A stretch of DNA of 64,000 nt from Caulobacteraceae bacterium (GCA_031291645.1 JARLIQ010000058.1:43419-107418); one strand, 5' to 3'. Positions 14,735 to 23,745 are shown, numbered from the stretch's first letter. Notes: generated from the letters alone by a model not told the origin. Made by a program: numbers and translations.

Positions 14735-16573
14735 ATGAAGCAATGGCTGGCGGGCGGGGCGGCGAGCCTCGCGTTGGCCACAGGCGCCGCGGCCCAGCCG
14801 GCGGCCGCGCCCGCCGCGGCTCCGGCCCCCGCGGCCCATCCGGCCGGTTGGTCGGACCAGTCCTACTATCTGCCGATGCGCGACGGCGTGCGGCTGGCGG
14901 TCGGCCTGTGGTTCCCGGGCGGCAAGCCGCCGACCGGCAAGGCCCCGGTGCTGCTGGTCCAGACCCGCTACGGCCGCGCCGGCATCTACGGCCATAACGA
15001 GGACGGCCGCTACGAGGACTTCCGCAAGGCCGGCTACGTCGTGGCCGTGGTGGATACCCGCGGCTCGACCGCCTCGTTCGGCCCCCGCGACGTCGAGATG
15101 GGCCCCGACGAGATCCGCGACATGGACGAGCTGATCCGTCACTTCCAGACCCGGCCCTGGTCCAACGGCCAGGTGATAGCCGCCGGCGTCTCCTACATGG
15201 CCGACACCGCCGACCTGGCGACGGGCTCGCCGTCGCACCTGACCGGCTCGATCGTCCGGGAATCGGACTTCGACATCTACCGCGACCTGATGGACCCCGG
15301 CGGGGTGGCCAACGACTACATGATGGACCTGTGGGGCGACGAGACCCTCAAGCGCGACACCGGCAAGTCGGTCGTGCCGGGCTCGTCGCTGGACTGCGCC
15401 GCCCGCGCCGAGGACTGCCCCGGGCTCTGGCCCAGGCTGCAGCCGGTGGACGAGGATACGGACTACGCCCTGGTCCGCCAGGCCTTCGCCGGCCGCAAGC
15501 GCTGGACCCCGGCCGACTACAAGGACGCCGACTTCCGCGACGACATCGGCCGCAACGGTTATCGCCTGTTCGATTCCAGCCCCGCCGCCCACCTCGACGG
15601 CATCCGGCGCGAGAAGACGCCGACGCTCTATTGGGGCAGCTGGATGGACGCCGGCACGGCCGACGCCGCCATCAGCCGCTACCGTGCGGCGCCCGGCGCG
15701 CCGACCCAGGTGATCATCACCGCCAACAACCACGGCGGCGAACAGTCGACCGACCCCTTCTTCCCCGGCGAGAATCCGCCGACGCCGACCTTCGACGAGC
15801 AGATCGGCAAGATGCTGGACTTCTCCGCCCAGGTGCGCGCGGGCCAGCCGGTCGGCCGGTTGATCCACTACTATGTGCTGGGGGCCAAGACCTTCCGCGA
15901 CACCTCGTCCTGGCCGCCGGCCGGGGTCGAGATGCGCCGCTATGGGTTGGGCGGCGACCATGCGCTCAACGCCGGAACGGCGGCGGCGAGCGGCTCGGAC
16001 CGCTATCAGGTCGACTTCACCGCCACCACCGGCCAGACGACGCGCTGGAGCACCCAGATCGGCACGCCCGCGGCCTATCCCGACCGACGCGAGGCCGACG
16101 CCAAGCTGCTGGTCTATACGAGCGCGCCGTTCGACAAGGACATGGAGCTGGTCGGCCAGCCGGACGTCGACCTCTACATGACCGCCGAGACCAAGGACCC
16201 TGCGGTCTTCGTCTACCTCGAGGACGTCGCCCCGGACGGGCGGGTGACCTATCTGGACGAGGGCCAGCTGCGCGCCATCGACCGCAAGATCGCCGATCCC
16301 AAGGCCTTGCCCTATCCGCTGGATCCGCCGCAGCACAGCTTCAACCGCGCCGACGCCCTGCCGGTCACGCCCGGCAAGCCGTTCGAGGTCAGGATCGCCC
16401 TGTTCCCGGTCGCCGCCCTGATCAAACAGGGGCACCGGGTCCGCATCGCCATCGCGGGGGCGGACGCCGACACCTTCCGGCGCTATTCGGAAGGCAAGCC
16501 CGACGTCTTCACCGTCTATCACGCGGCCGGCCAGGCCAGCGCTGTCCACCTGCCGCTCAGACCCTGGAAGTAG
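14735..16573 (+). CDS. CocE/NonD family (X-Pro dipeptidyl-peptidase S15-like) hydrolase, exported
   Basis: This secreted alpha/beta hydrolase has about 612 residues. A signal peptide and Ala/Pro-rich linker are followed by the S15 fold. Nucleophile Ser is in AAGVSYMAD (about residue 153), a bit different from the usual GxSYxG since the last Gly is Met-Ala here. The catalytic His is probably in NNHGGEQS, and a C-terminal jelly-roll domain follows (DVDLYMTAETKDPAVFVYL). Known members cleave X-Pro dipeptides, cocaine-type esters, cephalosporin esters or glutaryl amides. The ATG at 14735 has a GGGGAAGG ribosome site; alternatives lie at 14714 and 14645. It has operator site E upstream and is followed 2 bases later by the DSD1-type gene. 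Confidence 0.88.
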   Translation: MKQWLAGGAASLALATGAAAQPAAAPAAAPAPAAHPAGWSDQSYYLPMRDGVRLAVGLWFPGGKPPTGKAPVLLVQTRYGRAGIYGHNEDGRYEDFRKAGYVVAVVDTRGSTASFGPRDVEMGPDEIRDMDELIRHFQTRPWSNGQVIAAGVSYMADTADLATGSPSHLTGSIVRESDFDIYRDLMDPGGVANDYMMDLWGDETLKRDTGKSVVPGSSLDCAARAEDCPGLWPRLQPVDEDTDYALVRQAFAGRKRWTPADYKDADFRDDIGRNGYRLFDSSPAAHLDGIRREKTPTLYWGSWMDAGTADAAISRYRAAPGAPTQVIITANNHGGEQSTDPFFPGENPPTPTFDEQIGKMLDFSAQVRAGQPVGRLIHYYVLGAKTFRDTSSWPPAGVEMRRYGLGGDHALNAGTAAASGSDRYQVDFTATTGQTTRWSTQIGTPAAYPDRREADAKLLVYTSAPFDKDMELVGQPDVDLYMTAETKDPAVFVYLEDVAPDGRVTYLDEGQLRAIDRKIADPKALPYPLDPPQHSFNRADALPVTPGKPFEVRIALFPVAALIKQGHRVRIAIAGADADTFRRYSEGKPDVFTVYHAAGQASAVHLPLRPWK

Positions 16574-16574
16574 A

Positions 16575-17729
16575 ATGAAACTCGCCGACGCGCCGACCCC
16601 CGCCCTCGTTCTCGATCGTGGCCGGCTGGCCGCCAACTGCGAGCGGATGCTGGGGCGGGCGAGGGCGCTGGGCGTGGGGCTTCGGCCGCACATGAAGACC
16701 CTGAAGTCGGTCGACGCGGCGCGCATGGCCATCGATCCGGCGCACGGCGGCATCGCCGTCTCGACGCTGAGGGAAGGCGAGTATTTCGCCGCGGCGGGCC
16801 TCAGCGACATCCAGTGCGCCCTCTGCCTGGCGCCGGACAAGCTCGGCCGGGCGGCGGCGCTGCTGGCGCGCGCGCCCCGGTTCAGCTTCTTCCTCGACAG
16901 CCTGGACATGGCCCGCGCGGTCGTCGCCCACGCCCGCGAGACCGCCGCGCCGCTGCGGGCCTGGATCGAGATCGACAGCGGCGAGCACCGCACGGGCCTG
17001 ACGCCCGACGATCCGGTCCTGGTCGAGGTCGCCCGCGTCCTGGCCGATCCGGCGGTGGTGTTCGAGGGCGTCGCGACCCACGCCGGCCAGTCCTATGGCG
17101 CGACCTCGATCGAACAGATCCGGGCCGTCGCCGAGACCGAACGGCGGGCGGTGGGCGAGGCGGCCGAGCGCATCCGCGCGGCGGGGATCGCGGTGCGCGG
17201 CGTCAGCGCCGGCTCCAGCCCCACCGCCGCCCACGCCGCCTCGGCCCAGGGCCTGACCGAGCTTCGGGCCGGGGTCTACATGGCCGGCGACCTCTATCAG
17301 GCCGCCCTGGGCGCCCAGGGGATGGACGACCTGGCCGTCAGTGTGCTGGCCAGCGTGATCAGCGCCAGTCCCGCGCGCGGCCCGGAGCGCGGCCCGGAGC
17401 GCGGCCACGTGGTGATCGACGCCGGCGGCATCGCCCTGTCCAAGGACCGCAGCACCGCCCGTCTGCCGGAACTGGACGCCGGCTACGGCCGGGTCATGGA
17501 CATCGCGGGCGAAGCCAGCCTGGGCGACCTCGTCGTCGAGGGGGTGCACCAGGAGCACGGCGAGATCGGCGGGCCGGGGCCCCTGCCGTTCGAGCGGCTC
17601 GCCGTCGGCGCCAAGGTCAGGGTCCTGCCCAACCACGTCTGCATGACCGCCGCGGCCTACGACGACTATCTGGTGGTCGACGGTGGCGAGGAAATCATCG
17701 CCCGCTGGCCCCGTCAGAACGGTTGGTGA
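16575..17729 (+). CDS. DSD1 family PLP-dependent enzyme (D-threonine aldolase/D-serine dehydratase-like)
   Basis: The protein has 384 residues with the fold-type III (alanine racemase N-terminal) barrel. LRPHMKTLKS carries the PLP lysine (Lys41), THAGQSYG and SAGSSPT form the phosphate site, and the C-terminal metal pair is in LPNHVCMT (His354, Cys356) as in D-serine dehydratase and D-threonine aldolase. Family enzymes act specifically on D-configured beta-hydroxy amino acids. It follows the CocE-type gene by one base, so they form an operon. An in-frame short duplication gives RGPERGPER near residue 272. In context it supports metabolism of a D-amino acid liberated by the island's peptidases. 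Confidence 0.88.
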   Translation: MKLADAPTPALVLDRGRLAANCERMLGRARALGVGLRPHMKTLKSVDAARMAIDPAHGGIAVSTLREGEYFAAAGLSDIQCALCLAPDKLGRAAALLARAPRFSFFLDSLDMARAVVAHARETAAPLRAWIEIDSGEHRTGLTPDDPVLVEVARVLADPAVVFEGVATHAGQSYGATSIEQIRAVAETERRAVGEAAERIRAAGIAVRGVSAGSSPTAAHAASAQGLTELRAGVYMAGDLYQAALGAQGMDDLAVSVLASVISASPARGPERGPERGHVVIDAGGIALSKDRSTARLPELDAGYGRVMDIAGEASLGDLVVEGVHQEHGEIGGPGPLPFERLAVGAKVRVLPNHVCMTAAAYDDYLVVDGGEEIIARWPRQNGW

Positions 17730-17783
17730 GCATTCGCCGCCGTCGGCCCGAAAGCCGTAATCAGCGCATTGACAGCCCTATAA

Positions 17784-17807
17784 TATGATGTTGACATCAG
17801 TTTCATA
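17784..17807. promoter_or_regulatory. Island operator site D (upstream of TonB receptor 2)
   Basis: TGATGTTGACATCA at 17786-17799 is a perfect 6-2-6 palindrome, flanked by TATG and CATA with 16 bases between, the same outer spacing as site B. The reverse complement provides the island consensus AAACTGATGTCAACATCAT. It lies 33 bases upstream of the receptor start. This is the cleanest of the seven sites. Confidence 0.72.
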
Positions 17808-17839
17808 AAACGGTCGCTAAACCAGACGGGGGTTGGGTC

Positions 17840-20047
17840 ATGAAGCGTCATATCAGCGTCGGACAGCTCAAGGCCGGCGTCGCCGCCGCGGCGCTGCTCG
17901 CGGCCGCGGGGCCGGGGATAGCCGGAGCCGCCGACGCGCCGCCGAGCGCCTCGAACGGGGCCGCCGGGACGGTCGAAGAGGTGGTCGTGACCGCCCAGAA
18001 GCGGGCCGAGGCGGTCCAGACCGTGCCCATGGCCATTACCGCCTTCACCTCCAGGACCCTGGTCACCAGCGGGGTGACGACTTTCCAGGACTATGCGGTC
18101 CGGGTGCCGAACCTGGCCTTCGCCTATTCCAGCAGCCTCGGCGCCAATGCCCAGGCGATCGCCATCCGCGGCATCTACGGCCAGAACACCACCGGCATGT
18201 ACCTGGACGACACGCCGCTGCCGATGAGCGTCGACCCGCGCGTCCTGGACCTGAGCCGGATCGAGGTGCTGAAGGGCCCGCAAGGCACCCTCTACGGCGC
18301 CCGCTCGATGGGCGGCACGGTGCGGCTGATCACCAACCAGCCCGACGCCGGCGGCGAGGAGGGCTACCTGCACGCGGTCGGCTCCAGCACCGAACACGGC
18401 GGGACCAACGGCCAGGTGGACGGGGCGATCAACCTGCCCCTGATCAAGGACCACCTGGCGGTCCGGGTGAACGCCTACGACGACTATGAATCCGGGGTGT
18501 TCGACCGCGTGGCCTCGGCGGGCGCGCCGGTGGACTACGGGACCCACAAGGGGATCGGCTCGTCGCACCACGACGGCGGTTCGGTGGCGGCCAGCCTGAG
18601 CCTCTTGGACGACAAGCTGGTGATCACCCCGCGCTACATGTTCGAGGACATGCGCGAGGACGGCCACCCCTACGCCGACTACACCGCCGGCAACTTCACC
18701 CAACACCGCCTGTTCAACATGGACGAGCCGGGCTCGGAGTCCTGGAAGCTCTACAGCCTGACGGCCAAGTACCAGACGCCCTACGGCGAGATCACCTCGA
18801 ACACCGCCCAGTTCATCCGCCATTCGTCGGACAGCGAGGACAGTTCGGAGGTGGTGCAGCTGTTCTTCGGCACCCCGGCCATCCCGGTGCGGTTCAATGT
18901 GCAGGGCCGCAACAGCAACTTCTCGCAGGAGCTGCGCTTCACCTCCAGCCTGCCCGGGCCGTTCCAGATCACCGCCGGCGCCTTCTACCAGAACAGCGAC
19001 AGCCTAGTGGTCTTCCCGCCCACGCCGCTCGGCAACCTGGTCAGCGATCTCTACGACGAGCGCCTGGACACCCGGGTGCGCGAGACGGCGGTGTTCGGCG
19101 AGGCGACCTACGACCTGACCAGCAAGCTGCGGCTGATCGCCGGCGCGCGGTGGTTCGACAACACCATCGCCTTCAACGGCGAAGAGGGCGGCGTTGCGGT
19201 CACCCCCGGCGTGTTCGTGGGCTCCCAGCACCAGACCGGGATCAATCCCAAGTTCGGCCTGCAGTACAAGGTCACCGGCGCGGACATGGTCTACGCCACC
19301 GCCGCCAAGGGCTTCCGCATCGGCGGGGTCAACTCCTTCTCCGACACCCTGTGCGCGGCGGACCTGGCCAGCCTCGGCCTGACCGCCGACAAGGCCAAGA
19401 CCTACGCTTCGGACGAGCTCTGGAACTACGAGGTTGGGGCCAAGACCAGCTGGCTCGATCGCCGCCTGACGGTGGACGCGGCGCTGTTCGACATCGAGTG
19501 GTCCAACGTGCAGCAGTCCGTGGCCCTGCCGACCTGCGGCTTCAGCGTCAGCGTCAACGGCGGCCACGCGCGCAGCCGGGGCGGCGAACTGGAGGTCCAG
19601 GCGGCGGTGACCTCTTCGCTCAAGCTGTCGATGGGGGCGGGCTATACCGACGCCCAGATCACCGACCCGGGCCCGAACCACATCGTGACAGCCGGCACGC
19701 CGATCCAGCAGGTGCCCAAGTGGACCTTCAACGCTGCGGCCGACTACCGGTTCGAGGCGGTGAACGTGCCCGCCTTCATCCACGCCGACTTCGCCTATGT
19801 CGACTCCAGCCTCAGCGCCAACAACGACGCCACCAATCCGCGGCTGCGGCCGGCCTATTCGCTGGTCAACGTCCGCACCGGCGTGGACGTGAACCGGGTG
19901 GAGCTGACCCTGTTCGTCGACAACGTCTTCGACCAGCACGCCAACTACGCCGACGTGCCGCCCCAGGCGATCGAGCTTCCGGGCCGGCCGCGCATCGCCA
20001 CCAACCGTCCCCGCACCGTCGGGGTGGACGCGCGGGTGAAGTTCTGA
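17840..20047 (+). CDS. TonB-dependent outer-membrane receptor 2
   Basis: This 735-residue receptor has a signal peptide ending near IAGAADAP, and the TonB-box-like EEVVVTAQKRAEAVQTVP. The plug motifs are IAIRGIYGQNTTG and RIEVLKGPQGTLYGARSMGG, and the barrel ends in VGVDARVKF. It is the same broad type as receptor 1 at 7233 but not a recent duplicate. It is under operator site D. An MFS carrier follows immediately, overlapping its stop, then a secreted amidohydrolase, which points to an outer-to-inner membrane uptake route for one compound. The ligand is not predictable. Confidence 0.93.
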   Translation: MKRHISVGQLKAGVAAAALLAAAGPGIAGAADAPPSASNGAAGTVEEVVVTAQKRAEAVQTVPMAITAFTSRTLVTSGVTTFQDYAVRVPNLAFAYSSSLGANAQAIAIRGIYGQNTTGMYLDDTPLPMSVDPRVLDLSRIEVLKGPQGTLYGARSMGGTVRLITNQPDAGGEEGYLHAVGSSTEHGGTNGQVDGAINLPLIKDHLAVRVNAYDDYESGVFDRVASAGAPVDYGTHKGIGSSHHDGGSVAASLSLLDDKLVITPRYMFEDMREDGHPYADYTAGNFTQHRLFNMDEPGSESWKLYSLTAKYQTPYGEITSNTAQFIRHSSDSEDSSEVVQLFFGTPAIPVRFNVQGRNSNFSQELRFTSSLPGPFQITAGAFYQNSDSLVVFPPTPLGNLVSDLYDERLDTRVRETAVFGEATYDLTSKLRLIAGARWFDNTIAFNGEEGGVAVTPGVFVGSQHQTGINPKFGLQYKVTGADMVYATAAKGFRIGGVNSFSDTLCAADLASLGLTADKAKTYASDELWNYEVGAKTSWLDRRLTVDAALFDIEWSNVQQSVALPTCGFSVSVNGGHARSRGGELEVQAAVTSSLKLSMGAGYTDAQITDPGPNHIVTAGTPIQQVPKWTFNAAADYRFEAVNVPAFIHADFAYVDSSLSANNDATNPRLRPAYSLVNVRTGVDVNRVELTLFVDNVFDQHANYADVPPQAIELPGRPRIATNRPRTVGVDARVKF

Positions 20048-21369
20048 GCGCCGCCAGCGACAGCGGGGCCGGCGAGGGGGCGTCCTGGCCTTCGCCGGCG
20101 CGGGCGTGGTGGGTGATCGCCGTCTTCTTCTTCTCGGCCATCCTCTATTACACCGACCGGTTCATCCTGAACCTGCTGGTCGACCCCATCCGGGCCGAGC
20201 TGCACATCAACGACACCCAGGTGAGCCTGCTGCAGGGCGTCGCCTTCGCGGTGGTCTACGCCCTGGCTGGCCTGCCGTTCGGCCGCTTCGCCGACGTCTT
20301 GCCCAGGCGCGGGGTGATCATGGCCGGGGTGGTCACCTGGAGCGCGGCCACCGTCGCCTGCGGCTTCGCCCACAGCTTCGGCCAGCTGTTCGCCGCCCGG
20401 GTCGCGGTGGGCATCGGCGAGGCGGCCCTGGCGCCCGCCGCGGTCTCGATGATCGCCGACTACTTCCCGCCCCAGCGGCGCGGCGCGGCGATCGGGGTGT
20501 TCCTGACCGGCATGGCGATCGGCGGCGGCATGGCCATCGTCGCGGGCGGCGGCCTCCTGCAGGCGGCTAACGCCGGCCTGTTCCGGCGCCTGCCGCTGAT
20601 GGCGGGTCTGGCGCCCTGGCGCGAGGTCTTGGTGCTGCTCGGCCTGCCGGCGGTGGTGATCCTGGCGCTGCTCCTGACCATCCAGGAGCCCGCGCGTCAC
20701 GGCCGGGCGGCGTCCGGCGCGGCCCTGCCGCTGAAGGACGTCGTGCGCGGCTTCGCCAGCCGCGCGCCGGTGCTGCTGCCGCTGTACCTGGCCGTCGCCC
20801 TGGCCTCGGCCGGCGACTTTTCGCTGCAGAACTGGACGCCGGCGCTGCTGTCGCGCCGCTTCCACATGGGTCCGGGCGAGATCGGCTCGACCCTGGGGGC
20901 GATCGCCATCGCCGTGGGGGTCGTCGGCTCGATCTTCGGCGGGGTGCTCAGCGACCGCCTCGCGCGGCGCGGCGGCCCGCGCGCGCGGCTGAAGGCCTCG
21001 CTCACCGCGGCGCTGATCGGCCTTGGCGGAGCGGGCATCGCCCTGGCCGGCAGCGGCTATCAGGCCATGGGCTTCTTCACCCTCTGGCTGCTCATGGCGA
21101 GCTTCAGCGAGACCATCGGCATCACTCTGGTTCAGGAACTGGTGCCCAACGAGATGCGCGGGGTCGGCGCTTCGCTGGTCTCGCTGTTCAACATGCTGAT
21201 CGGCCTGGGCCTGGGGACCAGCCTGACGGCCGTCTTCACCGACCACGTCTATCGCAATCCGCAAGCGGTCGGCTGGTCGATCACCAGCGTCATGGCCCCG
21301 GCCGGGGTGCTGTCGGTGCTGCTGTTCTGGCGCGCCCTGACGGCGCTGAAGCGCCACGGGCCGGCCTGA
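20044..21369 (+). CDS. MFS transporter (spinster-like)
   Basis: This major facilitator has about 440 residues and twelve predicted membrane segments. Typical motifs are LYYTDRFILNLLVDPIR in TM1 and GRFADVLPRRGVI in the loop between TM2 and TM3. The open frame contains no ATG before TM2. The only upstream candidates are a CTG at 20044, which overlaps the TGA stop of the TonB receptor, and a GTG at 20113 that would cut into TM1. I chose the CTG because it keeps TM1 whole; the start is uncertain. Spinster-like MFS genes next to TonB receptors in sphingomonads and caulobacters usually move the receptor's ligand across the inner membrane. Confidence 0.82.
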   Translation: MSAASDSGAGEGASWPSPARAWWVIAVFFFSAILYYTDRFILNLLVDPIRAELHINDTQVSLLQGVAFAVVYALAGLPFGRFADVLPRRGVIMAGVVTWSAATVACGFAHSFGQLFAARVAVGIGEAALAPAAVSMIADYFPPQRRGAAIGVFLTGMAIGGGMAIVAGGGLLQAANAGLFRRLPLMAGLAPWREVLVLLGLPAVVILALLLTIQEPARHGRAASGAALPLKDVVRGFASRAPVLLPLYLAVALASAGDFSLQNWTPALLSRRFHMGPGEIGSTLGAIAIAVGVVGSIFGGVLSDRLARRGGPRARLKASLTAALIGLGGAGIALAGSGYQAMGFFTLWLLMASFSETIGITLVQELVPNEMRGVGASLVSLFNMLIGLGLGTSLTAVFTDHVYRNPQAVGWSITSVMAPAGVLSVLLFWRALTALKRHGPA

Positions 21370-21386
21370 GGCGGGGAGGCGGGCGC

Positions 21387-22703
21387 ATGGGGGCTCATCG
21401 GATCGGCGCGGCCCTCGCGGCCCTGGTGGTCCTGGCCGGCGCCGCGCGGGCGGACGAGGCGCCGGCCGTCGTCCTGCACGCCGCCCGGATGGTCGACGTG
21501 CGCACCGGCGCGCTGGTCCGCGACCCGGTGATCGTGGTGCGCGGCGGCCAGATCGCCGCGGTCGGGCCGGGACTGGCCGATCCGCCGGGCGCCAGGCGGA
21601 TCGACCTCGGCGACGTCACCCTGCTGCCTGGGTTGATCGACGCCCACACCCACCTCTTGTCCGACAAGGCGTCCGAGACCGACGCCGGCGCCCTGGCCGA
21701 GGTCGCCGGCATGACCACCGCCCAGCGGGCCCTGATGGGCGCGGCCATGGCGCGGGAGGACCTGGAGGCCGGGATCACCACGGCGCGCGACCTCGGCAAC
21801 TCGGGCCGGGGCGGGGACGTGGCCCTGCGCGACGCCATCGCCGCCGGCTGGGTGGTCGGGCCGAGGATGGTGGTCTCGACCCGCGCCCTGGCCCCCGTCG
21901 GCGGCCAGTTCGGGGCCCTGACCCCGGCGGCCCAGGCGATCGTCGACGACGAATACGCCATCGTCACCGGCCCGGACGAGGCCCGCCGCGCCGTGCGCCA
22001 GGCGGTGTTCGACGGCGCCGACCTGATCAAGGTCATCGTCAACCAGGGGCCGCGCACGCTGGACGCCGACGAGATGGCGGCGATCGTCGACGAGGCGCAT
22101 CGCTCCGGCCGCAAGGTCGCCGCCCACGCCACCACCGACGCGGCGGTCCGCCTCGCCGCCGAGGCCGGGGTCGATTCCGCCGAGCACGCCTTCGGGGCGA
22201 GCGACGCGGTGCTGGCCCTGCTGGCCCAGAAGAAGATCGTCCTGGTCCCGACCGACCCGCCGCTGGACGAACTGGTCGCCATCGTCATTCCGCCGGACGC
22301 TTCGGCCGAGACCCGCGAGACGCTGCGCAAACATCTCGAAGGCTGGGTGGCGGCCCAGCGGGATCGGCTGGCCCGGGCCGCAAAGCTGGGCGTGCCGATC
22401 GCGGCCGGCTCGGACGTCGCCTGGCGGGTGGCCGGCCGCAGCCGCGGCGAGTTGGCCGTCGCCATCTTCGTCCACTACGCCGACGCCGGCCTGACCCCGG
22501 CCCGGATCCTGCGCGCCGCCAGCCTGGACGCCGCCAACCTGCTTGGCGTCGCCGACCGCACCGGAAGCCTGGAGGCCGGCAAGTCCGCCGACGTCATCGC
22601 CGTCGAGGGCGATCCCCTGGCGGACATCGGCGCGCTCGCCCGCGTGCGCTTCGTGATGAAGGCGGGGGCGGTGGTTCGCCGGGAGTCCGCCACCGCAAAT
22701 TGA
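21387..22703 (+). CDS. Exported amidohydrolase (Xaa-Pro/Xaa-Arg dipeptidase or imidazolonepropionase-like)
   Basis: The protein has 438 residues with a signal peptide (LAALVVLAGAARA). The amidohydrolase metal ligands are visible: LIDAHTHL (His87, His89), a candidate bridging lysine in DLIKVIVN, KVAAHATT, AEHAFG and the Asp in AGSDVAW. It resembles the dinuclear-zinc prolidase/carboxypeptidase subgroup, some Caulobacter members of which cleave dipeptides with C-terminal basic or proline residues. It probably acts in the periplasm or on the cell surface. It is the third gene after operator site D, 17 bases downstream of the MFS gene. A peptidase function fits the rest of the island, but other C-N bonds are possible. 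Confidence 0.87.
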   Translation: MGAHRIGAALAALVVLAGAARADEAPAVVLHAARMVDVRTGALVRDPVIVVRGGQIAAVGPGLADPPGARRIDLGDVTLLPGLIDAHTHLLSDKASETDAGALAEVAGMTTAQRALMGAAMAREDLEAGITTARDLGNSGRGGDVALRDAIAAGWVVGPRMVVSTRALAPVGGQFGALTPAAQAIVDDEYAIVTGPDEARRAVRQAVFDGADLIKVIVNQGPRTLDADEMAAIVDEAHRSGRKVAAHATTDAAVRLAAEAGVDSAEHAFGASDAVLALLAQKKIVLVPTDPPLDELVAIVIPPDASAETRETLRKHLEGWVAAQRDRLARAAKLGVPIAAGSDVAWRVAGRSRGELAVAIFVHYADAGLTPARILRAASLDAANLLGVADRTGSLEAGKSADVIAVEGDPLADIGALARVRFVMKAGAVVRRESATAN

Positions 22704-22720
22704 AATCTGATGTCAGGAAC
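22701..22720 (+). promoter_or_regulatory. Island operator-like site F (upstream of tetR2)
   Basis: CTGATGTCAG at 22707-22716, preceded by GAAAT, matches the left side and centre of the island consensus. The right half (GAACGG) does not fit, so this is the weakest or a half site. It lies about 57 bases before the second TetR start. Confidence 0.4.
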
Positions 22721-22776
22721 GGATTCCTAATCCGCGCCAATCAGGCTAGGGACGGGGCCTCCGGCGGGCAGAGGCG

Positions 22777-23496
22777 ATGACGCTTTCCTTCATAGACCAT
22801 CTCGAAACCGCGCTGCGCGAGACGCCGCCCAAGCAGAAGGGCCAGCGGACCCGCGAGCGGCTGAAGATCGCCACCGCCAAGGTGCTGGAGCAGCGCGGCT
22901 ATCACGCCATGCGGGTGTCGGACATCACGGCCAGCGCCGAGGTCGCCGAAGGCTCGTTCTACATGTACTTCAAGGACAAGACCGACGCCTCGATCACCGT
23001 CCTGACCGAGTTCCTGCACTCGTTCCTCAACCTCGAGGTCAAGACCGCCGGCCACCGCTCGGCGTTCGACGCGATCCGCGCCACCAACCGCCGCTGGCTC
23101 TCGGTCTGCCGGGCCAACGCCGGGCTGATGCGCTGCATCCTGCAGGTGGGCGACGAGGAGCCGGCCTTCGCCCGCCTCAGCCAGCACGCCAACCGCACCT
23201 GGTACGAGCGGGTTGTGCAGGGGCTCAGCCGCCGCCGCGGCGGGGCGGACGCCGAGCCGACCTTCCTGGCGGCCTACCTGCTGGGCGGGATGATGGACGA
23301 ACTGGTCCGTCGGCTGATCATCTATCCGGACCCGGAGCTGCACCAGCTCGCCGCCGCCATGGACGCCGACGACGACGCCATGGCCGACGCCGCCGCGGTC
23401 ATCTGGCTCAGGGTCTTCTATCCCGAGGAGCGGCCGCCCGAGGGCCTGCCGACCGCGGCCGCCAGCCTCGCGGCCTGGATCTCGCCGCCCGCCTAG
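22777..23496 (+). CDS. TetR family regulator (island regulator 2)
   Basis: This 239-residue TetR protein has its DNA-binding domain at about residues 20-75 (GYHAMRVSDITASAEVAEGS followed by FYMYFKDKTDA). It is paralogous to the TetR at 1850-2632: the recognition helix region GYHAMRVSDI is identical, and the ligand domain shares RANAGLxRCI, GDEEPxF and MMDExxRxLxxYPDP. The ATG at 22777 has a GCAGAGG ribosome site. A partial operator (site F) lies upstream. Identical recognition residues suggest the two regulators compete for or share the same operator set while possibly sensing different ligands; this is inference. Confidence 0.92.
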   Translation: MTLSFIDHLETALRETPPKQKGQRTRERLKIATAKVLEQRGYHAMRVSDITASAEVAEGSFYMYFKDKTDASITVLTEFLHSFLNLEVKTAGHRSAFDAIRATNRRWLSVCRANAGLMRCILQVGDEEPAFARLSQHANRTWYERVVQGLSRRRGGADAEPTFLAAYLLGGMMDELVRRLIIYPDPELHQLAAAMDADDDAMADAAAVIWLRVFYPEERPPEGLPTAAASLAAWISPPA

Positions 23497-23523
23497 CGGA
23501 CGGTGCGTTCGGCGATTAATATA

Positions 23524-23549
23524 AATATGAGATCAGTTTTATAAATATT
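23524..23549 (-). promoter_or_regulatory. Island operator site G (upstream of BCCP/carboxyltransferase)
   Basis: The reverse strand reads AAACTGATCTCATATTTAT, matching the left half of the island consensus almost perfectly, in a strongly AT-rich stretch bounded by AATAT and ATATT inverted repeats. It lies about 150-200 bases before the biotin carrier gene, leaving room for a 5' leader. Confidence 0.55.
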
Positions 23550-23697
23550 GACTTCGCCGCCCGGCCGTGGCGCTTTTCGCCCATGGACGCGGAGGGCCGG
23601 GCGAAGCGCTCGCCTCGCCCGCGCGCCGGTGGCATGGTTTGCGGAACGAGCGATCCGCGAGACGAGCGGGGCCGACAGTCCCGACGGGGAGAGGACG

Positions 23698-23745
23698 ATG
23701 ACCAGGGTTGATGTCGAGGGCCGCTCGCGCGGGACGGCGCGCTGA
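23698..23745 (+). CDS. Possible 15-residue leader peptide
   Basis: This tiny open frame starts with ATG after GAGAGGACG and ends in TGA overlapping the start of the biotin carrier gene (TGATG). The peptide begins MTRVDVEG and ends GTAR. The good ribosome site and the overlap suggest translational coupling to the next gene, but there is no homology evidence. It may be chance. Confidence 0.25.
   Translation: MTRVDVEGRSRGTAR

Noticed and set aside
17370..17410. Short repeat giving RGPERGPER inside the DSD1-type gene
   Set aside because: It is only one duplicated 12-base unit in frame, on a surface-type region; not a regulatory or functional repeat.
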